Source of the DNA: Pseudomonas sp. Q1-7 | GTDB lineage: Bacteria; Pseudomonadota; Gammaproteobacteria; Pseudomonadales; Pseudomonadaceae | DNA length: 64,000 nt | NCBI RefSeq assembly: GCF_028010285.1 | Contig: NZ_CP116304.1 | Coordinates: 3,302,501 to 3,366,500, forward strand | Direction: 5' to 3' | Shown: positions 55,809 through 64,000 of the stretch, piece after piece | How the letters are laid out: the number at the start of each line of letters is the position of its first letter | Position numbering within the stretch: position 1 is the stretch's first letter | Program-made: the position numbers and the translations under genes | Notes under the pieces: generated by a model | Told to the model about the DNA's origin: nothing | Seen by the model: only the letters and a program-made list of their open reading frames with translations | Database searches by the model: none

Positions 55809-56972
55809 ATGAGCTACCCCACTCTCAACTTCGGTCTCGGCGAGACCATCGACATGCTGCGCGATGCCGTCCATCAGTTCGCCCAGGCCGAACTGGCCCC
55901 GCGTGCCGCGCAGATCGACCGCGATAACGAGTTCCCCATGGACATGTGGCGCAAGTTCGGCGACATGGGCCTGCTGGGCATGACCGTGGAAGAGGAGTAC
56001 GGCGGCACCAACATGGGCTACCTGGCTCACGTGGTGGCGATGGAAGAAATCAGCCGCGCCTCCGCCTCGGTCGGCCTGTCCTACGGCGCCCACTCCAACC
56101 TGTGCGTCAACCAGATCCGCAAGAACGGCACCCACGAGCAGAAGCAGAAGTACCTGCCCAAGCTGTGCTCCGGCGAACACGTCGGCGCGCTGGCCATGAG
56201 CGAGCCCAACGCCGGCTCGGACGTCGTGTCGATGAAGCTGCGCGCCGAGAAGAAAGGCGACCGCTACGTGCTCAACGGCAACAAGATGTGGATCACCAAT
56301 GGCCCGGACGCCAACACCTACGTGATCTACGCCAAGACCGACGTCAACGCCGGCTCGCGCGGCATGACCGCCTTCATCGTCGAGCGCGACTACAAGGGTT
56401 TCTCCCGTCACCAGAAGCTGGACAAGCTGGGTATGCGCGGCTCCAACACCTGCGAGCTGGTGTTCGAAGACGTCGAGGTGCCGGAGGAAAACATCCTTGG
56501 CGCGGAAGGCCGTGGCGTGGCCGTGCTGATGAGCGGCCTGGACTACGAGCGCACCGTGCTCTCCGGCGGCCCGACCGGGATCATGAGCGCCTGCATGGAC
56601 GTGGTGCTGCCCTACGTGCACGAGCGCCAGCAGTTCAAGCAGTCCATCGGCGAGTTCCAGCTGGTGCAGGGCAAGCTGGCCGACATGTACGCCGGCATGA
56701 ACGCCTCCAAGTCCTACCTGTACACCGTGGCCAAGGCCTGCGACCGCGGCGAGGAATCGCGCAAGGACGCCGCGGCGGTGATCCTCTACACCGCCGAGAT
56801 GGCCACCAAGATGGCCCTGGACACCATCCAGCTGCTCGGCGGCAACGGCTACACCAACGAGTACCCGGCAGGCCGCCTGCTGCGCGACGCCAAGCTCTAC
56901 GAGATTGGCGCAGGCACCAGTGAAATCCGCCGCATGCTGATCGGTCGCGAGCTGTACAACGAAACCCGCTGA
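55809..56972 (+). CDS. liuA: Isovaleryl-CoA dehydrogenase LiuA
   Basis: This 387-residue acyl-CoA dehydrogenase oxidises isovaleryl-CoA to 3-methylcrotonyl-CoA with FAD, passing electrons to ETF. It shows [39 protein letters not shown], the catalytic Glu in [13 protein letters not shown] as in isovaleryl-CoA dehydrogenases, and the C-terminal [31 protein letters not shown]. The start at 55809 follows AGGTGGAACC. It is the second gene of the liu operon. Confidence 0.96.
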   Translation: MSYPTLNFGLGETIDMLRDAVHQFAQAELAPRAAQIDRDNEFPMDMWRKFGDMGLLGMTVEEEYGGTNMGYLAHVVAMEEISRASASVGLSYGAHSNLCVNQIRKNGTHEQKQKYLPKLCSGEHVGALAMSEPNAGSDVVSMKLRAEKKGDRYVLNGNKMWITNGPDANTYVIYAKTDVNAGSRGMTAFIVERDYKGFSRHQKLDKLGMRGSNTCELVFEDVEVPEENILGAEGRGVAVLMSGLDYERTVLSGGPTGIMSACMDVVLPYVHERQQFKQSIGEFQLVQGKLADMYAGMNASKSYLYTVAKACDRGEESRKDAAAVILYTAEMATKMALDTIQLLGGNGYTNEYPAGRLLRDAKLYEIGAGTSEIRRMLIGRELYNETR

Positions 56973-56985
56973 TCGTCTGACAGTC

Positions 56986-57011
56986 CCCCTCTCCCGCCCA
57001 CGGGAGAGGGG
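56986..57011. repeat. Intercistronic hairpin repeat, copy 1
   Basis: CCCCTCTCCCG and its exact complement flank a 4-base loop between liuA and liuB. The same hairpin recurs between liuB and liuC (58658-58683). It may shape mRNA stability across the operon. Confidence 0.8.
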
Positions 57012-57040
57012 CGTAGAACGCACGACTCGGAGCGCGCCAG

Positions 57041-58648
57041 ATGGCCATCCTGCACACCCAGATCAATACCCGTTCCCCGGAGTTCGCCCACAACAGTGCG
57101 GCGATGCTCGAACAGGTCGGCGCCCTGCACACGCTGCTCGGCCGCATCCATGAAGGCGGCGGCGCCAAGGCCCAGGAACGCCACACCTCGCGCGGCAAGC
57201 TGCTGCCCCGCGAGCGCATCAACCGCCTGCTGGACACCGGTTCGCCCTTCCTGGAAATCGGCCAGCTCGCTGCCTTCGAGGTCTACGGCGAGGACGTGCC
57301 CGCCGCCGGCGTGGTCGCCGGCATCGGCCGCGTGGAAGGCGTGGAATGCATGATCGTGGCCAACGACGCCACGGTGAAGGGCGGCTCCTACTACCCGCTG
57401 ACGGTGAAGAAGCACCTGCGCGCGCAGACCATCGCCCAGCAGAACCGCCTGCCCTGCATCTACCTGGTGGACTCCGGCGGCGCCAACCTGCCGCGCCAGG
57501 AAGAGGTGTTCCCGGACCGCGAGCACTTCGGCCGGATCTTTTTCAACCAGGCCAACATGAGCGCCCTGGGCATCCCGCAGATCGCCGTGGTCATGGGCTC
57601 CTGCACCGCTGGCGGCGCTTATGTGCCGGCGATGTCCGACGAAACCATCATGGTGCGGAACCAGGCCACCATCTTCCTCGCCGGCCCGCCGCTGGTGAAG
57701 GCCGCCACCGGCGAGGTGGTGACCGCCGAAGAACTGGGCGGCGCCGACGTGCACTGCAAGACCTCCGGCGTGGCCGACCACTACGCCGAGGACGACGAGC
57801 ACGCCCTGGCCCTGGCCCGCCGCAGCATCGCCAACCTCAACTGGCGCAAGGCCGGCGAACTGAACCTGCGCGCCCCGCTCGCCCCGCGCTATGCCGCCGA
57901 CGAGCTGTACGGCGTGATTCCGGCCGACGTCAAGCAGCCCTTCGACGTGCGCGAAGTCATCGCCCGCCTGGTGGACGATTCCGAGTTCGATGAATTCAAG
58001 GCGCTGTTCGGCACCACCCTGGTGTGCGGCTTCGCCCACCTGCACGGTTACCCCATCGCCATCCTCGCCAACAACGGCATCCTCTTCGCCGAAGCCGCGC
58101 AGAAAGGCGCGCACTTCATCGAACTGGCCTGCCAGCGCGGCATTCCGCTGCTGTTCCTGCAGAACATCACCGGCTTCATGGTGGGCAAGAAGTACGAAGA
58201 AGGCGGCATCGCCAAGCACGGCGCCAAGCTGGTCACGGCCGTGGCCTGCGCCAGGGTGCCGAAGTTCACCGTGATCATCGGCGGCAGCTTCGGCGCCGGT
58301 AACTACGGCATGTGCGGCCGCGCCTACGACCCGCGCTTCCTGTGGATGTGGCCCAACGCGCGCATCGGCGTGATGGGCGCCGAGCAGGCCGCCGGCGTGC
58401 TCACCCAGGTCAAGCGCGAGCAGAGCGAACGCGCCGGCCACCGTCTGAGCGACGAGGAAGAGGCACGCATCAAGCAGCCGATCCTCGAACAGTACGAACG
58501 CCAGGCGCATGCCTATTACTCCAGCGCACGGCTGTGGGACGACGGCGTGATCGACCCGGCGCAGACCCGCGACGTACTCGGCCTGGCCCTCTCCGCCAGC
58601 CTCAACGCCCCGATCGAGCGGACCACCTTCGGCGTGTTCCGGATGTAA
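57041..58648 (+). CDS. liuB: Methylcrotonyl-CoA carboxylase, carboxyltransferase subunit LiuB
   Basis: This 535-residue beta subunit transfers CO2 from carboxybiotin to 3-methylcrotonyl-CoA, giving 3-methylglutaconyl-CoA. It contains the two crotonase-like halves: [23 protein letters not shown] with [17 protein letters not shown], and [18 protein letters not shown] with [22 protein letters not shown]. The length is standard. It pairs with the biotin subunit LiuD encoded two genes downstream. Confidence 0.96.
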   Translation: MAILHTQINTRSPEFAHNSAAMLEQVGALHTLLGRIHEGGGAKAQERHTSRGKLLPRERINRLLDTGSPFLEIGQLAAFEVYGEDVPAAGVVAGIGRVEGVECMIVANDATVKGGSYYPLTVKKHLRAQTIAQQNRLPCIYLVDSGGANLPRQEEVFPDREHFGRIFFNQANMSALGIPQIAVVMGSCTAGGAYVPAMSDETIMVRNQATIFLAGPPLVKAATGEVVTAEELGGADVHCKTSGVADHYAEDDEHALALARRSIANLNWRKAGELNLRAPLAPRYAADELYGVIPADVKQPFDVREVIARLVDDSEFDEFKALFGTTLVCGFAHLHGYPIAILANNGILFAEAAQKGAHFIELACQRGIPLLFLQNITGFMVGKKYEEGGIAKHGAKLVTAVACARVPKFTVIIGGSFGAGNYGMCGRAYDPRFLWMWPNARIGVMGAEQAAGVLTQVKREQSERAGHRLSDEEEARIKQPILEQYERQAHAYYSSARLWDDGVIDPAQTRDVLGLALSASLNAPIERTTFGVFRM

Positions 58649-58657
58649 CGCCCTCCT

Positions 58658-58683
58658 CCCCTCTCCCGCCTGCGGGAGAGGGG
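58658..58683. repeat. Intercistronic hairpin repeat, copy 2
   Basis: CCCCTCTCCCGC and its complement flank a 2-base loop between liuB and liuC, with the same arms as copy 1 at 56986. A trailing GGGGGAGAGGG at 58685-58695 repeats half of it. Confidence 0.8.
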
Positions 58684-58728
58684 CCGGGGGAGAGGGAAAT
58701 CCGGAAGACCATTCGAGAGCCTGACAAG

Positions 58729-59523
58729 ATGACCGACTTCACCACCCTGCAACTGGACATCGCCGCCAACGGCGTCGCCACCCTCTGGCTCAACCGCCCG
58801 GAGAAGAACAACGCCTTCAACGCCGGGATGATCCGCGAACTCGTCCTCGCCCTGGACGCGGTCAAGGCCGCCGCCCACGTGCGCTTCCTGGTCCTGCGTG
58901 GCCGGGGCCGGCACTTCTCGGCCGGGGCGGATCTCGCCTGGATGCAGGAATCCGCCCAGCTCGACTACAACGCCAACCTCGACGACGCCCGCGAGCTGGC
59001 CGAACTGATGTACAACCTCTACCACCTCAAGGTGCCCACCCTGGCCGTGGTACAGGGCGCGGCCTTCGGTGGCGCCCTGGGTCTGATCAGTTGCTGCGAC
59101 ATGGCCATTGGCGCGCTGGACGCGCAATTCTCCCTCTCCGAAGTGCGCATTGGCCTGGCGCCGGCGGTGATCAGCCCCTTCGTGGTGCAGGCCATCGGCG
59201 AACGCGCCGCGCGTCGCTACGCCCTGACCGCCGAGCGCTTCAGCGGTGAGCGCGCCCGCGAACTGGGCCTGCTCGCCGAGTGCTACCCCGCCGAGGAACT
59301 GGACCAGGCGGTGGAAACCTGGACCGCCAACCTGCTGCAGAACAGCCCGCAGGCCATGAGCGTCAGCAAGGACCTGCTGCGCGAAGTCGGCAGCGGCGCG
59401 CTCTCCCCCAACCTGCGCCGTTACACCGAAAGCGCCATCGCCCGCATCCGCGTGAGCCCCGAAGGCCAGGAGGGCCTGCGCGCCTTCCTGGAAAAACGCA
59501 AGCCGTCCTGGCAGGAGCAATAA
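58729..59523 (+). CDS. liuC: Methylglutaconyl-CoA hydratase LiuC
   Basis: This 264-residue crotonase hydrates 3-methylglutaconyl-CoA to HMG-CoA, and possibly the homologous isohexenyl compound. Its oxyanion-hole blocks are HFSAGADLAWMQ and VQGAAFGGALGLISCCDMAIG, and the catalytic-acid region is SLSEVRIGLAPAVISPFV. The ATG at 58729 matches the family start. LiuD starts 2 bp after its stop. Confidence 0.94.
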   Translation: MTDFTTLQLDIAANGVATLWLNRPEKNNAFNAGMIRELVLALDAVKAAAHVRFLVLRGRGRHFSAGADLAWMQESAQLDYNANLDDARELAELMYNLYHLKVPTLAVVQGAAFGGALGLISCCDMAIGALDAQFSLSEVRIGLAPAVISPFVVQAIGERAARRYALTAERFSGERARELGLLAECYPAEELDQAVETWTANLLQNSPQAMSVSKDLLREVGSGALSPNLRRYTESAIARIRVSPEGQEGLRAFLEKRKPSWQEQ

Positions 59524-59525
59524 CC

Positions 59526-61469
59526 ATGATCACCACCCTGCTGATCGCCAACCGTGGCGAAATCGCCTGCCGCGTGATGCGTACCGCCAAGGCCCTGGGC
59601 ATTCGCACCGTGGCCGTGCACAGCGCCATCGACCGCAACGCCCGCCACGTGCGCGAAGCCGATATGGCGGTGGACCTGGGCGGCGCCAAGCCAGCGGAAA
59701 GCTACCTGCTGGTGGACAAGCTGATCGCCGCCGCCAAGGCCAGCGGCGCCCAGGCCATCCACCCGGGCTACGGCTTCCTTTCCGAGAACGCCGGCTTCGC
59801 CCGCGCCATCGCCGACGCGGGTCTGATCTTCCTCGGCCCGCCGGCCAGCGCCATCGACGCCATGGGCAGCAAGTCCGCCGCCAAGGCGCTGATGGAAGCC
59901 GCCGGCGTGCCCCTGGTGCCCGGCTATCACGGCGAGGCCCAGGACCTGGAAACCTTCCGCGCCAGCGCCGAACGCATCGGCTACCCGGTGCTGCTGAAGG
60001 CCGCCGCCGGCGGTGGCGGCAAGGGCATGAAGGTGGTGGAGCGGGAAAGCGAGCTGGCCGAGGCCCTGGCCTCCGCGCAACGTGAAGCGCAGTCCGCCTT
60101 CGGCGACGCGCGCATGCTGGTGGAGAAGTACGTCCTCAAGCCGCGCCACGTGGAAATCCAGGTGTTCGCCGACAGCCACGGTAACTGCCTGTACCTCAAC
60201 GAGCGCGATTGCTCCATCCAGCGCCGCCACCAGAAGGTGGTGGAAGAAGCCCCCGCCCCCGGCCTCTCCGCGGAACTGCGCCGCGCCATGGGCGAGGCCG
60301 CCGTGCGCGCCGCCCAGGCCATCGGCTACGTGGGCGCCGGCACCGTGGAGTTCCTGCTGGACGAGCGTGGCGACTTCTTCTTCATGGAGATGAACACCCG
60401 CCTGCAGGTGGAGCACCCGGTCACCGAAGCCATCACCGGCCTCGATCTGGTGGCCTGGCAGATCCGCGTCGCCCGTGGCGAGGCCCTGCCCATCAGCCAG
60501 GAGCAGGTGCCGCTGAACGGCCACGCCATCGAAGTGCGCCTCTACGCCGAAGACCCGGACCAGGACTTCCTGCCCGCCAGCGGCCGTCTCGCCCTCTACC
60601 GCGAAGCCTCTGCCGGCCCCGGCCGCCGGGTGGACAGCGGCGTGGCCGAAGGCGACGAGGTGTCGCCCTTCTACGACCCGATGCTGGCCAAGCTGATCGC
60701 CTGGGGCGAAACCCGCGAGGAAGCCCGCCAGGGCCTGCTGGCCATGCTCGACGAAACCGCCGTGGGTGGCTTCAAGACCAACCTGGCCTTCCTCCGTCGC
60801 GTGCTGGCCCACGCCGCCTTTGCCGACGCCGAGCTGGACACCGGCTTCATCGCCCGTCACCAGGCGCAGTTGCTGCCCGCCCCGGCCGCCCTGCCCCCGG
60901 CCTTCTGGCAGGTGGCCGCCGAGGCGTTCCGCCAGAGCGAGGCCGAGCGCGTGCGTGGCGACGACCCGCACTCGCCCTGGAGCCGCAACAGTGGCTGGCG
61001 CGCCGGCCTGCCCAGCGCGACCGACCTGCACCTGACCTGCGGCGACGAATGCCAGGTGGTACGCCTGCGCGGCGTGGCCGCCAGCCCGATCCAGCTCAAG
61101 GGCGAGCAGATCACCCTGGAACAGGACGGCCTGCGCCGCCAGCACCTGGCGATCCGCCGGGGCGAAACCCTCTACCTGGAGTGGGATGGCGAGCTGCGCA
61201 GCGTCGGCCGTGTCGACCCCATCGAGGAAGTGGAAGCCGCTCATGCCCATCACGGCGGGCTGACGGCACCGATGAACGGCAGTATCGTGCGCGTCCTGGT
61301 GGAAGCCGGGCAGAAGGTCGAAGCCGGCACCGCCCTGGTGGTGCTGGAAGCCATGAAGATGGAACACAGCATCCGCGCGCCCCACGACGGCGTAGTCAAG
61401 GCGCTGTATTGCAGCGAAGGCGAACTGGTCAACGAAGGCACCGCCCTGGTGGAGCTGGACGAGGCCTGA
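59526..61469 (+). CDS. liuD: Methylcrotonyl-CoA carboxylase, biotin subunit LiuD
   Basis: This 647-residue subunit carries biotin carboxylase (ATP-grasp KAAAGGGGKGMKVV, EMNTRLQVEHPVTE) at residues 1-450 and a C-terminal biotinyl domain with Lys611 in EAMKMEH. It carboxylates biotin with ATP and bicarbonate for LiuB. The start overlaps nothing and follows liuC by 2 bp. It is followed by a palindromic repeat, not a terminator, before liuE. Confidence 0.96.
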   Translation: MITTLLIANRGEIACRVMRTAKALGIRTVAVHSAIDRNARHVREADMAVDLGGAKPAESYLLVDKLIAAAKASGAQAIHPGYGFLSENAGFARAIADAGLIFLGPPASAIDAMGSKSAAKALMEAAGVPLVPGYHGEAQDLETFRASAERIGYPVLLKAAAGGGGKGMKVVERESELAEALASAQREAQSAFGDARMLVEKYVLKPRHVEIQVFADSHGNCLYLNERDCSIQRRHQKVVEEAPAPGLSAELRRAMGEAAVRAAQAIGYVGAGTVEFLLDERGDFFFMEMNTRLQVEHPVTEAITGLDLVAWQIRVARGEALPISQEQVPLNGHAIEVRLYAEDPDQDFLPASGRLALYREASAGPGRRVDSGVAEGDEVSPFYDPMLAKLIAWGETREEARQGLLAMLDETAVGGFKTNLAFLRRVLAHAAFADAELDTGFIARHQAQLLPAPAALPPAFWQVAAEAFRQSEAERVRGDDPHSPWSRNSGWRAGLPSATDLHLTCGDECQVVRLRGVAASPIQLKGEQITLEQDGLRRQHLAIRRGETLYLEWDGELRSVGRVDPIEEVEAAHAHHGGLTAPMNGSIVRVLVEAGQKVEAGTALVVLEAMKMEHSIRAPHDGVVKALYCSEGELVNEGTALVELDEA

Positions 61470-61483
61470 GTGTTCGCCGTCCC

Positions 61484-61553
61484 GTAGGATGCGGTAGAGC
61501 GAAGCGAAACCCATCAACCCCGCGATGGGTTTCGCAGGCTCTACCCATCCTAC
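61484..61553. repeat. Dispersed palindromic repeat between liuD and liuE
   Basis: Outer arms GTAGGATGCGGTAGAG/CTCTACCCATCCTAC and inner arms GCGAAACCCATC/GATGGGTTTCGC make a long hairpin. It belongs to the same family as the 87-bp repeats at 38472 and 39311 but is more symmetrical. Confidence 0.8.
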
Positions 61554-61624
61554 GGTTTACCACCCGCCCTCTTTAGGTTGGCGCCGAGGAACGAGGCCCA
61601 ACACCCGAACCGAGAGATGACGCA

Positions 61625-62530
61625 ATGAACATTCCCCGCAAGGTCCGCCTGGTCGAAGTCGGCCCCCGCGACGGCCTGCAGAACGAGAAGCAACCCATCA
61701 GCGTCGCCGACAAGGTGCGGCTGGTGGACGACCTCACCGCCGCCGGCCTCGGCTATGTCGAAGTGGGCAGCTTCGTCTCGCCCAAGTGGGTGCCGCAGAT
61801 GGCCGGCTCGGCCGAGGTCTTCGCGCAGATCCAGCGCAAGGCTGGCGTCACCTACGCCGCCCTGGCGCCGAACCTGAAAGGCTTCGAGGCCGCCCTGGAA
61901 GCGGGTGTGAAGGAAGTGGCGGTGTTCGCCGCCGCCTCCGAAGCCTTCTCGCAGAAGAACATCAACTGCTCCATCGCCGAGAGCCTGGAGCGCTTCGTGC
62001 CGGTGATGGAAGCGGCCAAGGCCAGTGGCATCAGCGTGCGCGGTTACGTGTCGTGTGTGCTGGGCTGCCCCTATGACGGCGCGGTGCCGGCCGAACAGGT
62101 CGCCGCCGTCGCCGCCGAGCTGTACGCCATGGGCTGCTACGAAGTGTCCCTGGGCGACACCATCGGCACCGGCACCGCCGGCGCCACCCGCCACCTGATC
62201 AACGTGGTGGGCACCCGCGTGCCGCGCGACCGGCTGGCCGGGCACTTCCACGACACCTTCGGCCAGGCCGTGGCCAACGTCCACGCCAGCCTGCTGGAAG
62301 GCATCGCCGTATTCGACAGCTCGGTCGCCGGCCTCGGCGGCTGCCCCTATGCCAAGGGCGCCACCGGCAACGTCGCCACCGAAGACGTGCTCTACCTGCT
62401 CAACGGCATGGGCGTGGAGACCGGCATCGACATGGACAAATTGGTGGACGCCGGCCAGCGCATCTGTGCCGTGCTCGGCAAGGAAAATGGCTCGCGGGTG
62501 GCGCGAGCCATTCTGGCGAAGCGGAGCTGA
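61625..62530 (+). CDS. liuE: Hydroxymethylglutaryl-CoA lyase LiuE
   Basis: This 301-residue TIM-barrel lyase cleaves HMG-CoA into acetyl-CoA and acetoacetate, completing leucine degradation. It has VEVGPRDGLQNEK at the metal site, the GSFVSPKWVPQMA loop, the His pair in GHFHDTFGQAVAN, and the catalytic cysteine loop GGCPYAKGATGNVATED. The start at 61625 follows a 155-bp gap holding a repeat; read-through from liuD is likely. Confidence 0.96.
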   Translation: MNIPRKVRLVEVGPRDGLQNEKQPISVADKVRLVDDLTAAGLGYVEVGSFVSPKWVPQMAGSAEVFAQIQRKAGVTYAALAPNLKGFEAALEAGVKEVAVFAAASEAFSQKNINCSIAESLERFVPVMEAAKASGISVRGYVSCVLGCPYDGAVPAEQVAAVAAELYAMGCYEVSLGDTIGTGTAGATRHLINVVGTRVPRDRLAGHFHDTFGQAVANVHASLLEGIAVFDSSVAGLGGCPYAKGATGNVATEDVLYLLNGMGVETGIDMDKLVDAGQRICAVLGKENGSRVARAILAKRS

Positions 62531-62544
62531 GCTCGCACGTCTCG

Positions 62545-62622
62545 TAGGTTGGCGCCGAGCGCAGCGAGGCCCGACACCGGAAACGGCAGCGTTGGGCTTC
62601 GTGACCTCAGCCCAACCTACGG
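62545..62622. repeat. Dispersed palindromic repeat between liuE and the transporter gene
   Basis: GTAGGTTGGCGCCGAGCGCAG faces GCCCAACCTACGGA across inner arms around GTTGGGCTTCG. It is related to the element at 18788-18870. It lies between two convergent genes, with no T-tract terminator. Confidence 0.65.
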
Positions 62623-62629
62623 ACTGACT

Positions 62630-64000
62630 TCAGGGCATCACCGGCGGAAGATACGCCAGGGTCGTGCCCAGCCCCCACAGCAGCACCATCACCAGCGGGA
62701 TGTGTACCAGCAGCTGGACGAAGGAGAAGCCGATCAGGTCGCGCGCCTTCAGGCCCAGCACGCCCAGCAGCGGCAGCATGTAGAAGGGGTTGATCAGGTT
62801 CGGCAGCGCCTCGGCGGCGTTGTAGATCTGCACCGACCAGCCCAGGTGGTAGTTCAGCTCGTTGGCCACCTGCATCACGTAGGGCGCCTCGATGATCCAC
62901 TTGCCGCCACCGGACGGGATGAAGAAGCCCAGCACGGCGGAGTACACGCCCATCAGCAGCGCGTAGGTGTCGTGGTTGGCGATCTGCACGAAGAAGGTGG
63001 AGATGTGGTGCGCCAGGGTCTGGCCGTCGACGCCTTTCACCGTGGTCATGATGGCGGCAATGGAGCCGTACAGCGGGAACTGGATCAGCACACCGGTGGT
63101 GGTGGGCACCGCGCGGGCCACCGCATCGAGGAAGCTGCGCGGACGCCAGTGCAGCAGCGCGCCGGCCATGATGAACAGCAGGTTGTAGGTGTTCAGGCCG
63201 GAAATGGCGGTGATCGCCGGCTTGCTGGCGAACTCCTGGGCCAGCCAGCCACCGGCCAGGACAACCAGCAGGATGATCAGCAGCGGGCTGTGCTCCAGCC
63301 ATTCGCCCGGACGGGTCGGCTTGACCTGGGGCGGCGCGCTGAAGCTCGGGTCGATGCCACAGGCCTTGGCGTCACGGGCGCTGGCGGCGCTGGGCGCGGT
63401 CATGTAGGCGACGATCAGCGACACCACCATCAGCGCCAGCAGCATCACGCCGGATTGCCAGAGGAAGATGGTCTCGGTGAAGGGAATCACGCCGGTGATG
63501 GCGAGGATCGAAGGCGGCAGGCTGGCCGGGTTGGCCTGCAGCTGCGCGGCGGAGGACGACAGGCCCAGGGCCCAGACGGCGCCCAGGCCGAGGTAGGCGG
63601 CGGCACCGGCGGCACGGTAGTCCATCTTCAGCTCTTCGCGGCGCGCCAGGGCACGCACCAGCAGTCCGCCGAACACCAGCGAGAGGCCCCAGTTGAGCAG
63701 CGAGGCGAGCATGGAGATCAGCGCTACCCAGCACACTGCCGAACGACCGTTTTTCGGCACGCGGGCCAGCAGGTCGATCAGCTTCGAGGCCGGGCCGGAA
63801 CTGGCGACCACGTAGCCGCCGATGACCACGAAGGCCATCTGCATGGTGAAGGGGATCAGGCTCCAGAAGCCGTCCCCGAACGCCTTGGCGGCCTGGCTGG
63901 CCGGCGCACCCATGGCGAGGGCAGCAATCGTGACCAGCAGCACGGCGACTGCGGCGAAGACCCAGGAATCGGGGAACCAGCGTTCCGCCCAGGCGGAGCA
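62630..64000 (-). CDS. atoE: Short-chain fatty acid transporter AtoE (5' end outside window)
   Basis: At least 456 residues of a many-helix permease of the AtoE family, open through the right edge (the last codons encode AERWFPDSWVFAAV). Conserved blocks are VVIGGYVVASSGPASKLI, FFIPSGGGKWIIEAPYVM and PNLINPFYMLPLLGVLGLKARDLIGF. It takes up acetoacetate or other short fatty acids. Its position next to liuE, which makes acetoacetate, fits acetoacetate handling, but the gene is transcribed toward the operon. Confidence 0.9.
   Translation of the reverse strand, partial: CSAWAERWFPDSWVFAAVAVLLVTIAALAMGAPASQAAKAFGDGFWSLIPFTMQMAFVVIGGYVVASSGPASKLIDLLARVPKNGRSAVCWVALISMLASLLNWGLSLVFGGLLVRALARREELKMDYRAAGAAAYLGLGAVWALGLSSSAAQLQANPASLPPSILAITGVIPFTETIFLWQSGVMLLALMVVSLIVAYMTAPSAASARDAKACGIDPSFSAPPQVKPTRPGEWLEHSPLLIILLVVLAGGWLAQEFASKPAITAISGLNTYNLLFIMAGALLHWRPRSFLDAVARAVPTTTGVLIQFPLYGSIAAIMTTVKGVDGQTLAHHISTFFVQIANHDTYALLMGVYSAVLGFFIPSGGGKWIIEAPYVMQVANELNYHLGWSVQIYNAAEALPNLINPFYMLPLLGVLGLKARDLIGFSFVQLLVHIPLVMVLLWGLGTTLAYLPPVMP

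Noticed and set aside
59421-61517. Open frame of 698 codons on the minus strand across liuD
   Set aside because: Antisense to a fully conserved biotin carboxylase, low-complexity composition, no motifs.

Overview
The window is high-GC bacterial chromosome from a Pseudomonas. The left 28 kb repeats much of the P. aeruginosa PAO1 PA2824-PA2852 gene order (sagS-ospR-gpx-msrB-alaA-PA2829-htpX, tpm, deaD, class II DAHP synthase, ohrR, efp-earP). The right end is a complete liuRABCDE operon. The amine-dehydrogenase and quinohemoprotein-maturation genes are not part of that PAO1 order, so a relative in the P. aeruginosa/P. resinovorans lineage is likelier than P. aeruginosa itself. The species call is inference.

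Region by region. 1-6.2 kb: sagS-type hybrid kinase (cut by the window edge), the thiol-peroxide regulator ospR with glutathione peroxidase, msrB, alanine aminotransferase and htpX. 6.2-10.6 kb: two intact insertion sequences, an ISL3-family element (6193-7497, 8-bp target duplication) and an IS4-family element (9154-10575, 11-bp target duplication). Both inserted into rho-independent terminators, on either side of tpm and a DODA-type dioxygenase. 10.6-28.1 kb: deaD, crotonase, spermidine-synthase-like protein, FMO/SDR/TauE block, class II DAHP synthase, YcaQ glycosylase, LysR and MarR regulators, an OhrR next to an exported esterase where PAO1 has ohr, and the EF-P/EarP rhamnosylation pair. 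28.2-34.8 kb: a decayed chemoreceptor, an XRE regulator, a Tat-exported M15-like protein, an MBL hydrolase, a MucR-like c-di-GMP enzyme and an Lrp/LysE pair.

35.0-38.4 kb is a tryptophan-tryptophylquinone (TTQ) amine dehydrogenase operon in the order large subunit, MauE-like, MauD-like, light subunit, followed by a cytochrome c. No mauG, mauF or amicyanin gene is present. 38.6-39.3 kb is an HTH-VOC fusion gene between two 87-bp near-identical direct repeats. 39.5-49.3 kb is a signalling locus: an 1836-residue protein with kinase-like, ATPase, GAF, PAS and histidine-kinase domains, its FixJ-type regulator, a LysR regulator, a stand-alone receiver, an NDH-2-like flavoprotein and a small membrane protein. 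Identical-architecture TATAC-N4-GTATA boxes lie before the receiver and flavoprotein genes.

49.4-53.1 kb encodes an ABC exporter, a cytoplasmic subtilisin-like protease and a flavin monooxygenase with overlapping ends. This is the QhpF-QhpE-QhpG set that matures quinohemoprotein amine dehydrogenase, but none of the structural subunits or the radical-SAM enzyme are in the window. A sigma-54 activator lies upstream. 55.3-62.5 kb is the leucine/isovalerate liu operon with a perfect LiuR palindrome, and an AtoE-type transporter runs off the right edge.

No tRNA, rRNA, CRISPR array, prophage or replication origin was seen.
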